A DNA stretch of 64,000 nt. It comes from Symbiodinium microadriaticum (taxonomy: Eukaryota > Sar > Dinophyceae > Suessiales > Symbiodiniaceae). Each line of letters starts with the position of its first letter. Positions within the stretch are counted from its first letter, which is position 1. The position numbers were made by a program, and so were the translations under genes. Shown piece by piece: positions 1 to 10,737 of the stretch. The stretch lies in assembly GCA_001939145.1 (NCBI GenBank), contig LSRX01000836.1:98074-162073 (forward strand), given 5' to 3'. Under the pieces are notes generated by a model, which was not told the DNA's origin, ran no database searches, and was given only the letters and a program-made list of their open reading frames with translations.

Positions 1-614
1 GTTTAGGGTTTTGGGGTCTAGGGCTGTAGGGTTTAGGGCTTTTAGGGTTTTTAGGGCTTTTAGGGCTTTAGGGCTTTAGGGAGGGTTTGGGCTTTAGGGT
101 TGGGGAACCTCGTCAAAGAGAGAAAGAAAACCTTCATAGTAAGCCGGGACCCCGACCAAACGAAGTCCCGACCATAGAGGTTTGGCCTCTGTTTTGCCAG
201 GCCATTCCTAGATGGTTCCTTAGGGTTTAGGGGTTTAGGGTTTCAGGCTTTTTATTCAAAGCGCATACTACCAGATACCCAATACGGAATTGTTTACCTC
301 TTAACGCACCGAAGCTCACCTGCCCTCAACCCTGAAAACTCAATCCCAGGGGTCAGTCCTAAGCCCTGAACCCTGAACCGCAGCCCCCATAAGGCCCCAA
401 AATCCTAAACCTTGAACCCTAAAGACTACTAGCCCCAAATCCTAAGCCCGCAGCATTAAACCCTATAGACCCTAAACCCTATAATCCTAAACCCGAAGCC
501 CTAAAACGCCGTTCCAGCCCAACGAGAAGCCGCAGTTCCAGCTGCGAAATAGACCCAGTTTAAGCTGCACACCCCCCCCCCGCGGCGCCAAATCCTATAT
601 TCAGGGCCCTCTAG

Positions 615-665
615 TAGGACTTGATGCCTTCCACATCCGGGTGCACCGTTACGCCATGTTGCAAA
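615..665 (+). CDS. Candidate internal exon, unknown gene
   Basis: After an AG at 613-614 the sequence reads GLDAFHIRVHRYAMLQ, with mostly G or C at third codon positions and no stop. A GC-type donor (GCATGA) follows. It sits between CCCTAAA-type repeats, so it is the only complex sequence locally. It may belong to the gene that ends at 4,782. Function unknown; a chance open frame is possible. Confidence 0.3.
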
Positions 666-867
666 GGCATGAAAAACCCTGTCAACTCTGCACCCTAAAG
701 TCCTGCACCCTAAACCCCTAAACCCGAAGCCCCTAAATCCCTCAACTTTAAACCCTAAACCCTAATCCCTAGACCCCTCTAAACCCTCAACCCTAAAGGG
801 CCCTAAACCCCTAAACCCTAAACCTCGAAACCCTCAACCCTAAAGGGCCCTAAACCCTAAACCCTCA

Positions 868-930
868 AGAAGCTCCCGGCCCTCCTGGTGCCTGGAGCTG
901 CTTCATCTTTGTCCTGGGTCGAGATGTCTC
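868..930 (+). CDS. Candidate internal exon, unknown gene
   Basis: A short island of complex sequence lies between CCCTAAA repeats on the left and TTTAGGG repeats on the right. One frame reads APGPPGAWSCFIFVLGRD, with a hydrophobic stretch, and is followed by a GT donor (GTCTCT). It may be another exon of the membrane-protein gene ending at 4,782. The frame is chosen on composition only, so the call is weak. Confidence 0.25.
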
Positions 931-1679
931 TTAGGGTTCAGGGTTCAGGGTTTAGGGTTTGGGGTTTATAGTTTAAGTTTTAGGGTTTAGGGTTCAGGGT
1001 TCAGGGTTTAGAGGGTTTAGAGTTTAGGGTTCAGGGTGTTAGAGTTTAGAGAGAGTTGTATTGCATGCTCTCTCTGAGGGGTCTTCATTATCGTCAAACC
1101 ACCAGATACCCCAAACCCCTATTAAAGTTATTTCTACTGATGGAGGCCCCGGTATTGGGGGGTTTCTGAAAATCCGTTTCTAAGCCGAAGCCCTAAACCC
1201 TGAAGCCCAAAACGATTACTGCTCCCCAATAAAAGCGTCCAATACGACTTCTACACTCACTCCTACTGTAACGCTCTCCCCCGAAAACCATAGCATATGA
1301 ACGCATGAAAAAGCCAGCAGTACCAGTTAGAACAATCCAAGAGCATCCTTATAGAACCCTACAATAAACCATTTGAAGCCCTCATTAAATTAAACCCCAA
1401 GCCCCAAGCCCCTAAAACCCTGAGCCCCCAAAACCCCTAACCCGTAAACCACTATGCCCTGAACAGTTACGCCTGAAACCCTAAACCCTTAAACCCTAAA
1501 CACCCTGAACCTTTAACCTTATAAACCCTAAACCCCCTGAACCTATAAACTTATAAACCCTAAACCCCCTGAACCTATAAACTTATAAACCCTAAACCCC
1601 CTGAACCTTTAAACTCATAAACCCTAAACCCCAGAATAAAACCCCAAAGCCCTGTGGGGAGCCCTTGAGGTTTCCTAAG

Positions 1680-1733
1680 ATCGGAGTCTTCGGCATCGCA
1701 CTGATTGGCGTGATCTTCTGGAACATCAAGAAG
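1680..1733 (+). CDS. Candidate exon encoding a membrane segment
   Basis: After AG at 1,678-1,679 the frame reads IGVFGIALIGVIFWNIKK, a good transmembrane helix ending in lysines. Almost every third codon position is G or C, which is typical of dinoflagellate coding sequence and absent from the flanking repeats. A GC-type donor (GCCACT) follows, although the frame stays open somewhat further. It probably belongs with the exons at 1,899, 2,291, 3,881, 4,527 and 4,642. I do not recognise the protein. Confidence 0.45.
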
Positions 1734-1898
1734 GCCACTATGTGCCTCAAAGCGGCTCTGGGGTTGTTGGCAGGGTTTGGTGTTCTAGGGCTTTTAGGGC
1801 TTTGGGGGCCTTAGGTTGAGGGTTTTTGAGGGTTTGGCGAGGAGGAGCTTATGCCGTACACCTTGAATGAAGACTGACATGAGCTCGATCTTTTCCAG

Positions 1899-1925
1899 TG
1901 CGCCGCAAGAGTGCCTGGAAGAAGG
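1899..1925 (+). CDS. Candidate 27-nt micro-exon
   Basis: A pyrimidine-rich acceptor (TTTTCCAG) precedes 27 nt reading RRKSAWKK in the open frame, followed by a canonical GTAAGT donor. It is basic, as expected just after the membrane segment encoded at 1,680-1,733. The splice signals are better than the length would suggest. Confidence 0.35.
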
Positions 1926-2290
1926 GTAAGTTATGTTTGCATGTGTCCTTACTTTCTGAGTTCCAGCTTGTGTGCGTTCTTTTAGTGCTGTTACTGCGTT
2001 TGGAGCTGTTGCTCACTTTACCGTTCCTGGCTTCGAACTACTTCCCTTGTGGAGATATCGGCGCGGGCAAGATGCCAAAACGACCAAGCTGTTGTTGCCG
2101 TTCAAGCCCTAGGAAATGTACTTCGACCACAGAGCACAACTTTGTGATACTTCAGCCTGCAGCGTAGCTTTGCAGCAGCTTTTTGCAAAACCGAAACCCT
2201 ACTCTCAAAATCCTTAACCACAGACTCCGAAAGGTTCTATACCCTATATCGTGGAAGTCTTATACAAATGGTTTTGAACCCCTTTTGCAG

Positions 2291-2377
2291 GTCACAGGAG
2301 GGGGCGGCGGTGGCGGTGGAGGCGCCCATGACCTGCCCACCGATGACTTCGACGCCTCTTGCATGCATGTGCCGCGG
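2291..2377 (+). CDS. Candidate exon, glycine-rich
   Basis: Acceptor TTTTGCAG is followed by 29 codons: a run of nine glycines, then AHDLPTDDFDASCMHVPR, then a GT donor. G/C-ending codons dominate outside the glycine run. It probably belongs to the gene ending at 4,782. No family recognised. Confidence 0.4.
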
Positions 2378-2466
2378 GTTTTCCGAGATTGAGGGCCTGG
2401 TGTTTTCAGGGCTTAGATAGGGGTTCGGGGTTTAGGCTTCTGTTCATTTCATGTCTGGATATCTGG

Positions 2467-2575
2467 GTAGTTCTCTAAATTAGGTAATTAGGGTCCCTTT
2501 TTCGGTCCCCAATATAGCACGGCACCCTTGAAAACAGGGACCCTAAAAGGGACCCTAGTTTAGAGAACTACCGAT
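2467..2575. mobile_element. MITE-like palindrome, TAGTTCTCTAAAT family
   Basis: A 109-bp stretch starts GGTAGTTCTCTAAATTAGG and ends with its imperfect complement TAGTTTAGAGAACTACC. Inside, the CCCTTTT and AAAAGGG runs also pair. No coding capacity. Related copies lie at 6,611, 8,779 and 44,515, so this is a dispersed non-autonomous family. Confidence 0.7.
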
Positions 2576-3339
2576 CCAGAAACCCGACCCACTCCCAGGA
2601 TGCAGGCTCCCCTCTCCGTGTTGGGTCGTCTCGTCGTCGTAGTCGTAATGCCAGTGGTACAAGTGCAGTCACAGTGGCAGTAGCAGCAGCCGTCCATGAT
2701 TTTGTGCATCCACTTTGGTTGCCTCGGATATATCATTTGCGCGGGGAGGTTTCTGACTACGTTCTGCGACCTGGATTTTGCAATTTGGGTGGGATTCTTG
2801 ATTTTGGAGCCAGCCTCGTTTTGTTTTCTAGAGTGTCTTTGGGCGCTGCGGTGCATGTTCGGGTTTCGGTGACGGCTCCTGTGGGAGATTGGTGCTGGTT
2901 CCCTTTGGCGGATACTTCCAATACACTCCGAATGTTTGGAAGTCGGAATAGAAGCAAATGAGATACCGATATAACTACAATATAATTAATGTCTGTGTAG
3001 TTATGATATAGTATATTCCCTAACCGTCGTCCAAGCAGGGTTTTGGAGCAAGTCAGGGAATGTTACTGCTAATCTTCCGGACCACTATATTGCCAAGCAA
3101 TGTTACTCGCCACATATAGTCCCCTATCACAATTACAGGTATTATGTACTGCAGGCCCCTATTCAAAGTTTTTGTCCCCAAGCGCTAGCCCTAAACCCTA
3201 TTCTAATTGGTCATTCAGGCCCCCCCTGCTTTGGTACCCAAGTGCCAATGAAGCGGTTCCACGAGCAGCTCGGGCACACCAGAAGCCGTTCGCTCTCTCC
3301 TCTCCCGCTCTCCCTGCCGCATACACATCTTTCTGCAAT

Positions 3340-3394
3340 TGTGACCGAGCGTACACATACATGTATATGTATACATATATACACATACATACAC

Positions 3395-3430
<36 letters not shown>

Positions 3431-3830
3431 CACTTATGTATATATACACATGTGTGTGTGTGTGTGTGTCTGTGTCCATATAACCTGTCTCTGTAGTACA
3501 GCGCAAATAGATACTTTCTGACTAGTTCTCTACGGTTACCTCTACCTACAGTAGCTCGCCTGCTGCCCCCCTCTCTCTCCCTCCCTCCTCTCTCTTTCTA
3601 TGTGTACTCACCGCACGTTCAGCGGCATCTAATGCATGAACAAGTGCATGCATAACTCCACCAATATGCACATTCATGAACAAGTGTGTGTGTGTGTGTG
3701 TGCGTGTGTTTGGAATGTGTATGTAAGTATGTATATGTATCTGTATATATATATACATGTATATATATGTGTATGGTGTGTGGGTATGTAAGAGTATGTC
3801 TACATATGGTGCATATAAATATCAATATAA
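3340..3830. repeat. AT/GT microsatellite cluster
   Basis: TATA, CATA and TGTG runs at 3,355-3,475, (TG)n at 3,683-3,710 and TATG/TATA at 3,720-3,825. Open frames across this region are repeat artefacts. Confidence 0.85.
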
Positions 3831-3880
3831 CCTAGACCCTAAACTCTACACCCTAAACCCTACACCCTAAACTCTGCAAG

Positions 3881-3937
3881 GAAGAGCTCTTCAAGGAGAA
3901 GCTCCGAGAACGCCGAGCCAAGCCCGGCACCCGGTGA
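3881..3937 (+). CDS. Candidate exon, basic helix
   Basis: The acceptor at 3,879-3,880 follows CCCTAAA repeats. The frame reads EELFKEKLRERRAKPGTR, a charged helix, then a TGA. The GTGACG overlapping the stop is a possible donor, so this could be internal (joined to 4,527) rather than terminal. The phase across that junction could not be settled. Confidence 0.45.
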   Translation, partial: EELFKEKLRERRAKPGTR

Positions 3938-4526
3938 CGGAAGCACTCCAAACCACAAGCTTCAAGGACTTTGTTTGGGTTCAGGGTTTAGTTTAGAGTC
4001 TAGGTTTTATTTAGGGTTTAGGGTTTAGGGGTTTAGGGTTTAGGAGCCCTCTAATTAAACCCTAAGCTGATTCCTCAGCCTTGAACCCTAAAATTTATAG
4101 CCGAAGCCCTAATTATGGGCCTCCTCCCCCCCTAAACGAGTGTATCCACTCCGTTGAAAGCTGGCGGCCTTCTCGCTTACTTAGTTGTAGCAGTTTCTGA
4201 TACTGCCTATGTAAGTGACAGCCTAAGTATACAACAGAAAAACTCCAAATTCTATCGTACTCACGAAGCCCCTAAACCCAAAACCCTAAACCCTTTATGA
4301 TGTCAGGCTTTGACAGGCTAGTTCTTTGGGCCTGAGAGGTGTACCAAGGCATGGCTCTCCAATGGTCGACCAAGAGTTATGGCACGAACAGCAACGATTT
4401 AGGGTTTAGGGTTCAGGGTTGTAGGGGTTTTGGGTTTAGGGTTTAGGGTCATTGGAGTTGTTGCTCATGCTCCTCATGTTGTGTTGTTTTCAGCTCCTGT
4501 CGTCAACATGGCGATTTTTGCTGCAG

Positions 4527-4611
4527 GGTGTGCACAAAGCCCCAAGCCCCTTCGTTGCAAGACGCATCAGGATCTCAGACACACGGAGGATGTTCGAGTT
4601 TGTGCATGAGG
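4527..4611 (+). CDS. Penultimate exon of unknown gene
   Basis: Acceptor TTGCTGCAG is followed by a frame containing KAPSPFVARRIRISDTRR and MFEFVHE, then a canonical GTAAGA donor. The next exon starts at 4,642, giving an intron of only about 30 nt, far shorter than any other in the window. That is short enough that the two exons could be one with a frame change. The peptide is basic; no family recognised. Confidence 0.5.
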
Positions 4612-4641
4612 TAAGAAGTCAGTAGCTCCCTTCCTCTCCAG

Positions 4642-4782
4642 GTGTTCCGAGGTACATATCCCAGGAAGGGTTTCAAAAAGACCTTGCAGGGGGTCGTAGA
4701 GCCAAGGGTTGCAGTTTGCCACGATTCTGTGCGCGCCAGGGCCAACCTAGAGAAGGAGAAGGCGGGCGAACCCATGTGCTGA
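4642..4782 (+). CDS. C-terminal exon of unknown gene
   Basis: After a pyrimidine-rich acceptor (CCTCTCCAG) 46 codons run to a TGA at 4,780-4,782, beginning VFRGTYPRKGFKKTLQGV and ending ANLEKEKAGEPMC. No TTTAGGG-type repeat interrupts it and codons are GC-rich. It is the best-supported piece of the left-hand gene. The protein is basic with a charged C-terminus. Only about 150 nt separate this stop from the spliced-leader relic of the ADH copy downstream. Confidence 0.55.
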   Translation: MFRGTYPRKGFKKTLQGVVEPRVAVCHDSVRARANLEKEKAGEPMC

Positions 4783-4934
4783 GTGCTTGTGCACGCCCAC
4801 GCACGATGCTCTGTCGCAAGCATGTTTTGGTGTGGAGGCGAGCGAAACTTGCAGGTTCCATGTCGGTAGAAGTTTCAGTTGAGATTCCTAGGATGATTGA
4901 GCATCAGTGAACTATTGACAATTTCGAGCTTATA

Positions 4935-4941
4935 GGCTCAA
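4935..4941 (+). other. Possible spliced-leader relic upstream of ADH
   Basis: GGCTCAA matches seven bases near the 3' end of the dinoflagellate spliced leader (which ends TTGGCTCAAG). It lies 49 nt upstream of the ADH start codon, in the position expected when a trans-spliced mRNA is reverse transcribed and re-inserted. Seven bases alone could be chance; the intronless ADH beside it is what makes the match meaningful. Confidence 0.45.
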
Positions 4942-4989
4942 CCAGATCGTGCGTCGGCAAGCAGACTTACTTCCGCACTTCAGCCCGCC

Positions 4990-6060
4990 ATGTCTTGCAA
5001 ATGCTATGCCGCCATGGTGCCTGCCGGCCCCCTGGTGCCTCACACGATCGAGCGCCGTGCTGTGGGCCCTGACGACGTTGCCATTGACATCAAGTAAGCC
5101 GGCATCTGCCACTCTGACGTGCACCAGGCCCGCGAGGAATGGGGCAGATGCATCTTCCCCATGGTGCCTGGTCACGAGATCGGTGGCTTCGTCACTGCTG
5201 TAGGCCCAAACGTCACCAGCTTCAAGGTGGGCGACAAGGTCGGCGTCGGCTGCATGGTGGACAGCTGCCGCGAATGCCAGTCCTGCAAGGAGGGTGATGA
5301 GAACTACTGCGCCACGGGTGCCGTCATGACCTACAACGGCAAGTACAAGTACAAGCACTGCCTGGAGTACACCGAGGACGGCGGCAAGCCAACCTATGGT
5401 GGCTACGCCCAGAGCATCGTGGTCGACAAGAACTACGTGTGCCGCATCCCGGACAACCTGGATCTTGCTGGTGCCACGCCCCTTCTGTGCGCAGGCATCA
5501 CCGTCTACTCGCCGATGGCTTACAACGGTCTCAAGGCAGGTCAGAAGCTGGGTGTGGCTGGCCTCGGCGGTTTGGGCGCCATGGCAGTGATGATCGGCAA
5601 GGCCTGGGGCTGCGAGGTCACGGTCTTGTCGCGCACCGAGGGCAAGCGCGAGGAGGCCATGAAGGAGCTGAAGGCGGACAAGTTCGTCGTGATGTCCAAC
5701 GACTCAGATGTGGAGGCGGCTGCTGGCTCCCTCGACATGATCATCGACACCATCGCAGCCAAGCATGACATCCCGACCTACCTCAGCTTCTTGAGGCAGA
5801 ACGGCAAGTTCGTGATGGTTGGAGTGCCGGCAGAGCCGCTGGACTTCCATGCCTTCGCCATCATCCCCAAGCGCAAGACGATCACAGGCTCCCTCATTGG
5901 CGGCATTCGCGAGACGCAGGAGATGCTCGACTTCTGCGGGAAGCACAACATCATCTGCCCCCACGAGCTCATCAGCGGAGACAAGATCACCGAGTCCTAT
6001 GACCGCGTGGTGAAGTCCGATGTGAAGTACCGCTTTGTGATTGACACCTCCACGTTCTGA
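4990..6060 (+). pseudogene. Zn alcohol dehydrogenase (CAD type), intronless, in-frame TAA
   Basis: A medium-chain zinc-dependent, probably NADP(H)-linked alcohol dehydrogenase of the cinnamyl-alcohol-dehydrogenase family, acting on aldehydes and alcohols in the cytosol. The frame from ATG 4,990 to TGA 6,058 is 356 codons, the normal family length. It shows the catalytic-zinc cysteine in GICHSDVH (residue 40) and GHEIGG (His62, Glu63). It also shows the structural-zinc cysteine cluster CRECQSCKEGDENYC and the nucleotide-binding GLGGLGAM. Codon 36 (5,095-5,097) is TAA where the family has Tyr (IKYAGICHSD). There are no introns, unlike the other host genes here, and a spliced-leader-like GGCTCAA lies upstream, so I infer a re-inserted cDNA. 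The stop breaks it before the catalytic cysteine unless it is read through or is a sequencing error. A downstream start would lose that cysteine. Confidence 0.85.
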
Positions 6061-6610
6061 GTGGAAAGGATGACATGCGACTGCTAATGAGCCATGCAGA
6101 TTCCTTGAAGGAAGAAAGCTGCTTTTCTTGCACCATGTTTCTGGTGGCCTGCGGTGGACACTGGCCAAACCCCCGAGCACGAGGGTCGGTCCAGGCGTCC
6201 TGCGGTCGCCTCAAAACTCTTTCACTGACGGCTTGGAGCGCAGGCGACTCGGGTTGCCAACGTAACAGCTCCTTGTTCGCATTTTCGCTTGTGTCGCAGA
6301 AGACTCCGCTGTTAGACCTGGGTGCTTGACTGGTCCCAGCTGCGGGCGGCGACGCCGGCCTTGAGAAGTTCTGTTGTGCGGTATGAGAACTCGCATTCTG
6401 CTGCGCAGGAGAGAACACAGTTTCGAACCTCCTACTCGATGCTCGTATCATTGTGGCATATTGCTGTTATGGTTGTGATCGCGACACCTATGGTGTTGGT
6501 TATGATTACGGTTGTGGTGGTGTCTATTGTGGTTATGATGATTATGATGGCGACGATGATCGTGATGATCATGATGAGTATGGCGATGATTAGAATAGTT
6601 GTAGTTGTCT

Positions 6611-6708
6611 AAAGAGTCTAAATTGGATCCCCGTTTAGGTCACCAAGATAGTACCCTGACGAAGCGGGACCCTAAAAGGGACTCTGACTTAGAGAACTGC
6701 CCATGAAG
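6611..6708. mobile_element. MITE-like element, degenerate copy
   Basis: Same family as 2,467 and 8,779. The left end is decayed (AAAGAGTCTAAATTGG) while the right end, TTAGAGAACTGCCCAT, is recognisable. The interior GGGACCCTAAAAGGGAC matches the 2,467 copy. Confidence 0.5.
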
Positions 6709-8777
6709 AGGTCGGTATAGTGAATAACTGTATTTCAGTATAGTCCCACTGTACTATAATTATACGATCGCATAACCCGAAAGCCTATTCTGATCGTTAC
6801 ATCAGTCATTAAAGCCTCTATATTTCTACTCTTTGAGGCTTTTGGGTTCCTCCACTTAATTCTCTACCTACCTACCTACTTATCTTCCTGTCTACCTATC
6901 TGTCTATCTACCTATCTATCTGTATAAAGACATTCCTGAAATGTTAGACCCAAAAACCCTGGTCTAACTATTGAGGTGCCTCTGTTGTGGGGTGGTTCCA
7001 CGAAATGGGCTCCCTTTCTGTAGGGGTCCTAATATTAAGGTTAGAGTCTTACCATTTAGGGGTCTATATCAGGGTTTCCTGTTTTATGAAACACACATTT
7101 GCCAGGACCAGGACGAGGACTAAGAGACCAACAGCCGAGTGCCGCACATCGACCCCGGCGACCGCGAATGCTCTGAGAAGGGACTCAACGATGAACCCTC
7201 GTCCTTTCTCACAGCACAACGCAACTAGCACAACAGGCCCAAATCAGACTGTAGAGAACTTCGCGCACTGTAAATCCTGAAGCCCGCAAGCTTAAGCTTC
7301 GGGGCAAGGCTGAACAGGGATAGGATTCGGGGTTCGGGGGTTTAGGGCCAGTGAAGCCCTGCAGCGAGAAGAACCTAAGCATGCTATGTGGCTGTTAGTG
7401 CAGGGCAGGAGGCCGTCGCAGGATCAGCAGAAGTCTTCTGCTGTGGTCTTCCGGTTTCCTCTGAAACTTGAGATGCAGGTTGTTTTCAGACAACCGGTAG
7501 AAGCCCCAAAGCCATGATCCTAAACGTTGCACAAAGCCATTGTGGCTTTTTCGGGCTTCACAGTCTTCTGTCTTGGAGTGTCGATTCGCCAAGTGCAGAG
7601 GTCTCAGGATTTGGACAAGGAGCCAGCTGTTGGCGAACAGCAATAAATCTGTTTCTTCATCTTGGGTCGGTTCTCCTTTCTCTGAGTTATGTTGCCTACT
7701 CGGAGGTGTTGCAATATGTGACTAGAGCGATGCAGGGATGACCGGAGACGAGCCGTGTTTCTCATGAGCTTGCTGAATAGCTTTGACTGGGCTTTTACGA
7801 CTCTGTCCGGAAGTCTTGGATTTTGAGGATGAGGGTTCGCTAGAGTCATATGTAGATCCTCGAATCTGCTTTATTTGAACCCTAACCCCAAAATCCTGAA
7901 CCCTAAACCCTAACCCAAAGTCCCCTTCTGCCTTACTGTTCCAACTGGCCGCAGCTGAAGAGTGTTAGTGAGGCTGAATTTACAAGCAGTGCTCGGGAAC
8001 TGTTGTGAGGACTTTGCAGTGGTTTAGGGTTCATGGTGTAGGTCGGGTTGCGGAGTTCAGTGCTCTCTTAAGTGTACTAATCAGCTACGTGGCCTCCCGA
8101 GCACTGCACAGCATGCCGCGGCCGACGCAGTCACTCAAAAGCCGTCGCTGCACCAGATGCGTGGAAAATTGTGCTGCTGAGCTGCCCGAAGTCGAGCAAA
8201 ACCTAAACTCGAAGGCCCTAAACCCTAAACCCTAAACTGATGCTCCTCCAAAGCAATCCTCATGCGCCCTCACCCACGGCTTGGGTTGTAGGGTTAGGTC
8301 ATGTCGCCGTGCATTCTGTCGTGATGTAACTTTAATCTTTTTGTCAAGCGGCTTGGTGGGTCAGCGAGAGATGAGGAAGCTGCAACTTCGAATGCGCAAA
8401 GTTCGTCTTCTGGCGTAAAGTCTTCGTCTTTTTTTATAATTGAATCTCCCCATCGTCCAAAACCGTAGTCTCAGTCAGTATTTTGGTCAATGATGGCAGC
8501 CACATGACTTCGTGCTCCCAAGCCTACATTGCATGACCTTAAACCCTAAACCAAAGGGCCTTGGGTCAAGGCTACATTGCATGGAATGTCTTTGGCTCGG
8601 ACCAGCGTAGCTTGATGATATAGGTGCCAATCGAATCAGGCGGGCTGGGGCGCTAAAGACCCCAAACCCTGCAACATAGGGGCCTTGATAACAATTAGAG
8701 CGGGGGTTTGGGGTAATATTACAATAGGAACCCGAAGGAATAGTAATGGTATTGAATCGTCTTGACCTCTCCAACAT

Positions 8778-8880
8778 ATGGGTAGTTCTCTAAATTAGGG
8801 TCTCTGTTAGTGTCCTCTGTATAAGGGTGCCGTACTCTTTGGGGACCTAAAACGCAACCTTAATTTAGAGAACTACCCAT
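8778..8880. mobile_element. MITE-like palindrome, TAGTTCTCTAAAT family
   Basis: The left end ATGGGTAGTTCTCTAAATTA pairs with the right end TTAATTTAGAGAACTACCCAT. This is the best-preserved inverted repeat of the family. About 100 bp, no ORF. Confidence 0.75.
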
Positions 8881-10737
8881 ATACTCCAGCGCTGTGTTAC
8901 CTGACAGCAATTACTGCCGCTGCCCTGTAACTGGTCATCTTGGGTTCCCTGTAAGGCAGCATCATGTCATTTCGTCATGTCACGTCAGCTCGCGTGATGG
9001 TACTATAGAAGCCTAAAAATATTCACCAAGATTATTCCTTCGGGCTCCTCATTACTAATTATAATTATAATTGCATGATGTTCTGTCTCGGGCAACTTTC
9101 CATCACTTGCGCATGTCATGCTTCCAGTCCACTCGAGATGGCAGTGCGGGCTAGTATATGCAATGTCCTCTTCTATGCCACAGGAAATCAAATCGGCGAT
9201 TTCTGCGATATTGCCAACCCTAAACCCTAAATATCCGACACCCCGAACCTTATTAGTGTATATACAAGGACTTTAATCTGATCCAGGTCGCCTGCCCTCC
9301 GTTCCAAGACTCATGTGGTAAGGACTTTTAGCGTGGGGAGGAGGCTGTTTTGATGATAGGCTTAGCTCATTATCACGCGACCTAAAGCATCTATACCACA
9401 TGTGCTTGGCATCGATGACCCAGGGTGCCCAATACCCTTCAATCAAGCGATGTGCCTTCAGTGCAGGTGAAAATCTTATAGCTTCAGGTATATAGTCTGG
9501 TTCGCAAAGCCTTGAAGCGCAGTTGAAGGCCGTAAGGTGTTTGTAATTAAGAAGGTTTAGGGTGTCGGCGGTGTAGGCTCTCCTGACATATGCACAACGG
9601 GGAGCCATCTATTCTAGTTATTCTAGTTCTTGAGAAAGGGGCCCGTTGACTGTCAGACTGCAGCAGATTCCCCGTTTCCTAAGCCCAGGTCCAGGAACTC
9701 TGCTAAACTCAGCAATGTCAAGTGTAAGGCAGAAAAACAGATGGCTCCATTGACAATTGAGTTTGTTTCCTGTCGTACCTGACCGACACCCAAAACACTA
9801 AACCCTCCTCTTATCAGCAGCACTGATGAGCTGTCATCGCCCAAACCCTAAACCCTAATCCCCAAACCCCAAACCCTAAGTCTAACTCCGACCTCTCAGC
9901 CCAAAGTTCAAAGACCTGAAGTTGAAAGAAGCGAAGACGAGCATCAGAAGTGCTTTGGATTTGACTTTGTATTCTGTGCAGGTTTCTAGTGCTAACTTAT
10001 ACTGCAATCTGCTCCAAACCCCGAGTCTGAGTTTTAAGTTCCCTTTTTTGGCAACACCAAAGTGGTGAAGCGTCGGCATCGTAGCCCCTAGACCCGAAAC
10101 CCTAAACCCGAAACCCTGAATCCCAAAAACCCTAAACCTCGCCTTTTGCGCCGGCGACAGGTTGGCGCGCGGGGGCTCTCCGCTTTTTGGCGAGAGGCAG
10201 TCTGAGGGCCTCTCGCGCAGGGTTTTGCGTTTCAGGTGAGGCTCGGAGTTTTATAGAAACCCTAAAGCCTAAACCCTAAACCCACAGGCATTGGGGACTT
10301 ATGAAGTCTAATCACAGGTTTCGGTGTTGGGTTTGAGTCTTAGAGATTTTTTGTGTGGTTCTGGGTTTTATAAGGGTAGGGTTTTGGGCTTGGGGTTTTG
10401 GGTAAGGTCGATTCATGGTTCAGTCGGTTCTCTTGTTTGCCAGGGTGACAGACGCGGTTGTGGAGCGTTTGCAATATGTCGGGATTCGGAAGTAACATCC
10501 CTAAGCCCTAAACCCTATAAACCCTGCTTTGCCACGAAAATTCTGGGCCGGGGATTCGAAGAAGGTGCAAAAGAAGCTGGGGCAAACCCCAAGAGCTTCA
10601 ACACCAGTCAATGGATAGGTTTATGGTTGTTCGTTGTTAGTATTAATTTGAGGGTTGATCTAAACCCCCGTCGCTTGACTTTGCTTTACAGAGGCGATTT
10701 GTTCATATCGTCACTATTGAATTGCCTTCGAAACATG

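Larger units (their letters stand above)
1..1640. repeat. Telomere-like TTTAGGG/CCCTAAA clusters
   Basis: Degenerate TTTAGGG units at 1-250 and 930-1,050 and CCCTAAA units at 370-500, 690-870 and 1,380-1,640 dominate this stretch, with strand switches. TTTAGGG is the plant-type telomere repeat also used by dinoflagellates. Because units are degenerate and both orientations occur, this is interstitial and not a chromosome end. Similar clusters recur through the whole window. Confidence 0.85.

Noticed and set aside
1..250. Chromosome end (telomere) at the window start
   Set aside because: TTTAGGG units are degenerate, interrupted by complex sequence and followed by reverse-orientation units; the same pattern occurs all over the window.
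4930..5358. Minus-strand frame opposite the ADH copy
   Set aside because: Antisense shadow of a GC-rich gene; the plus strand has unmistakable ADH motifs.
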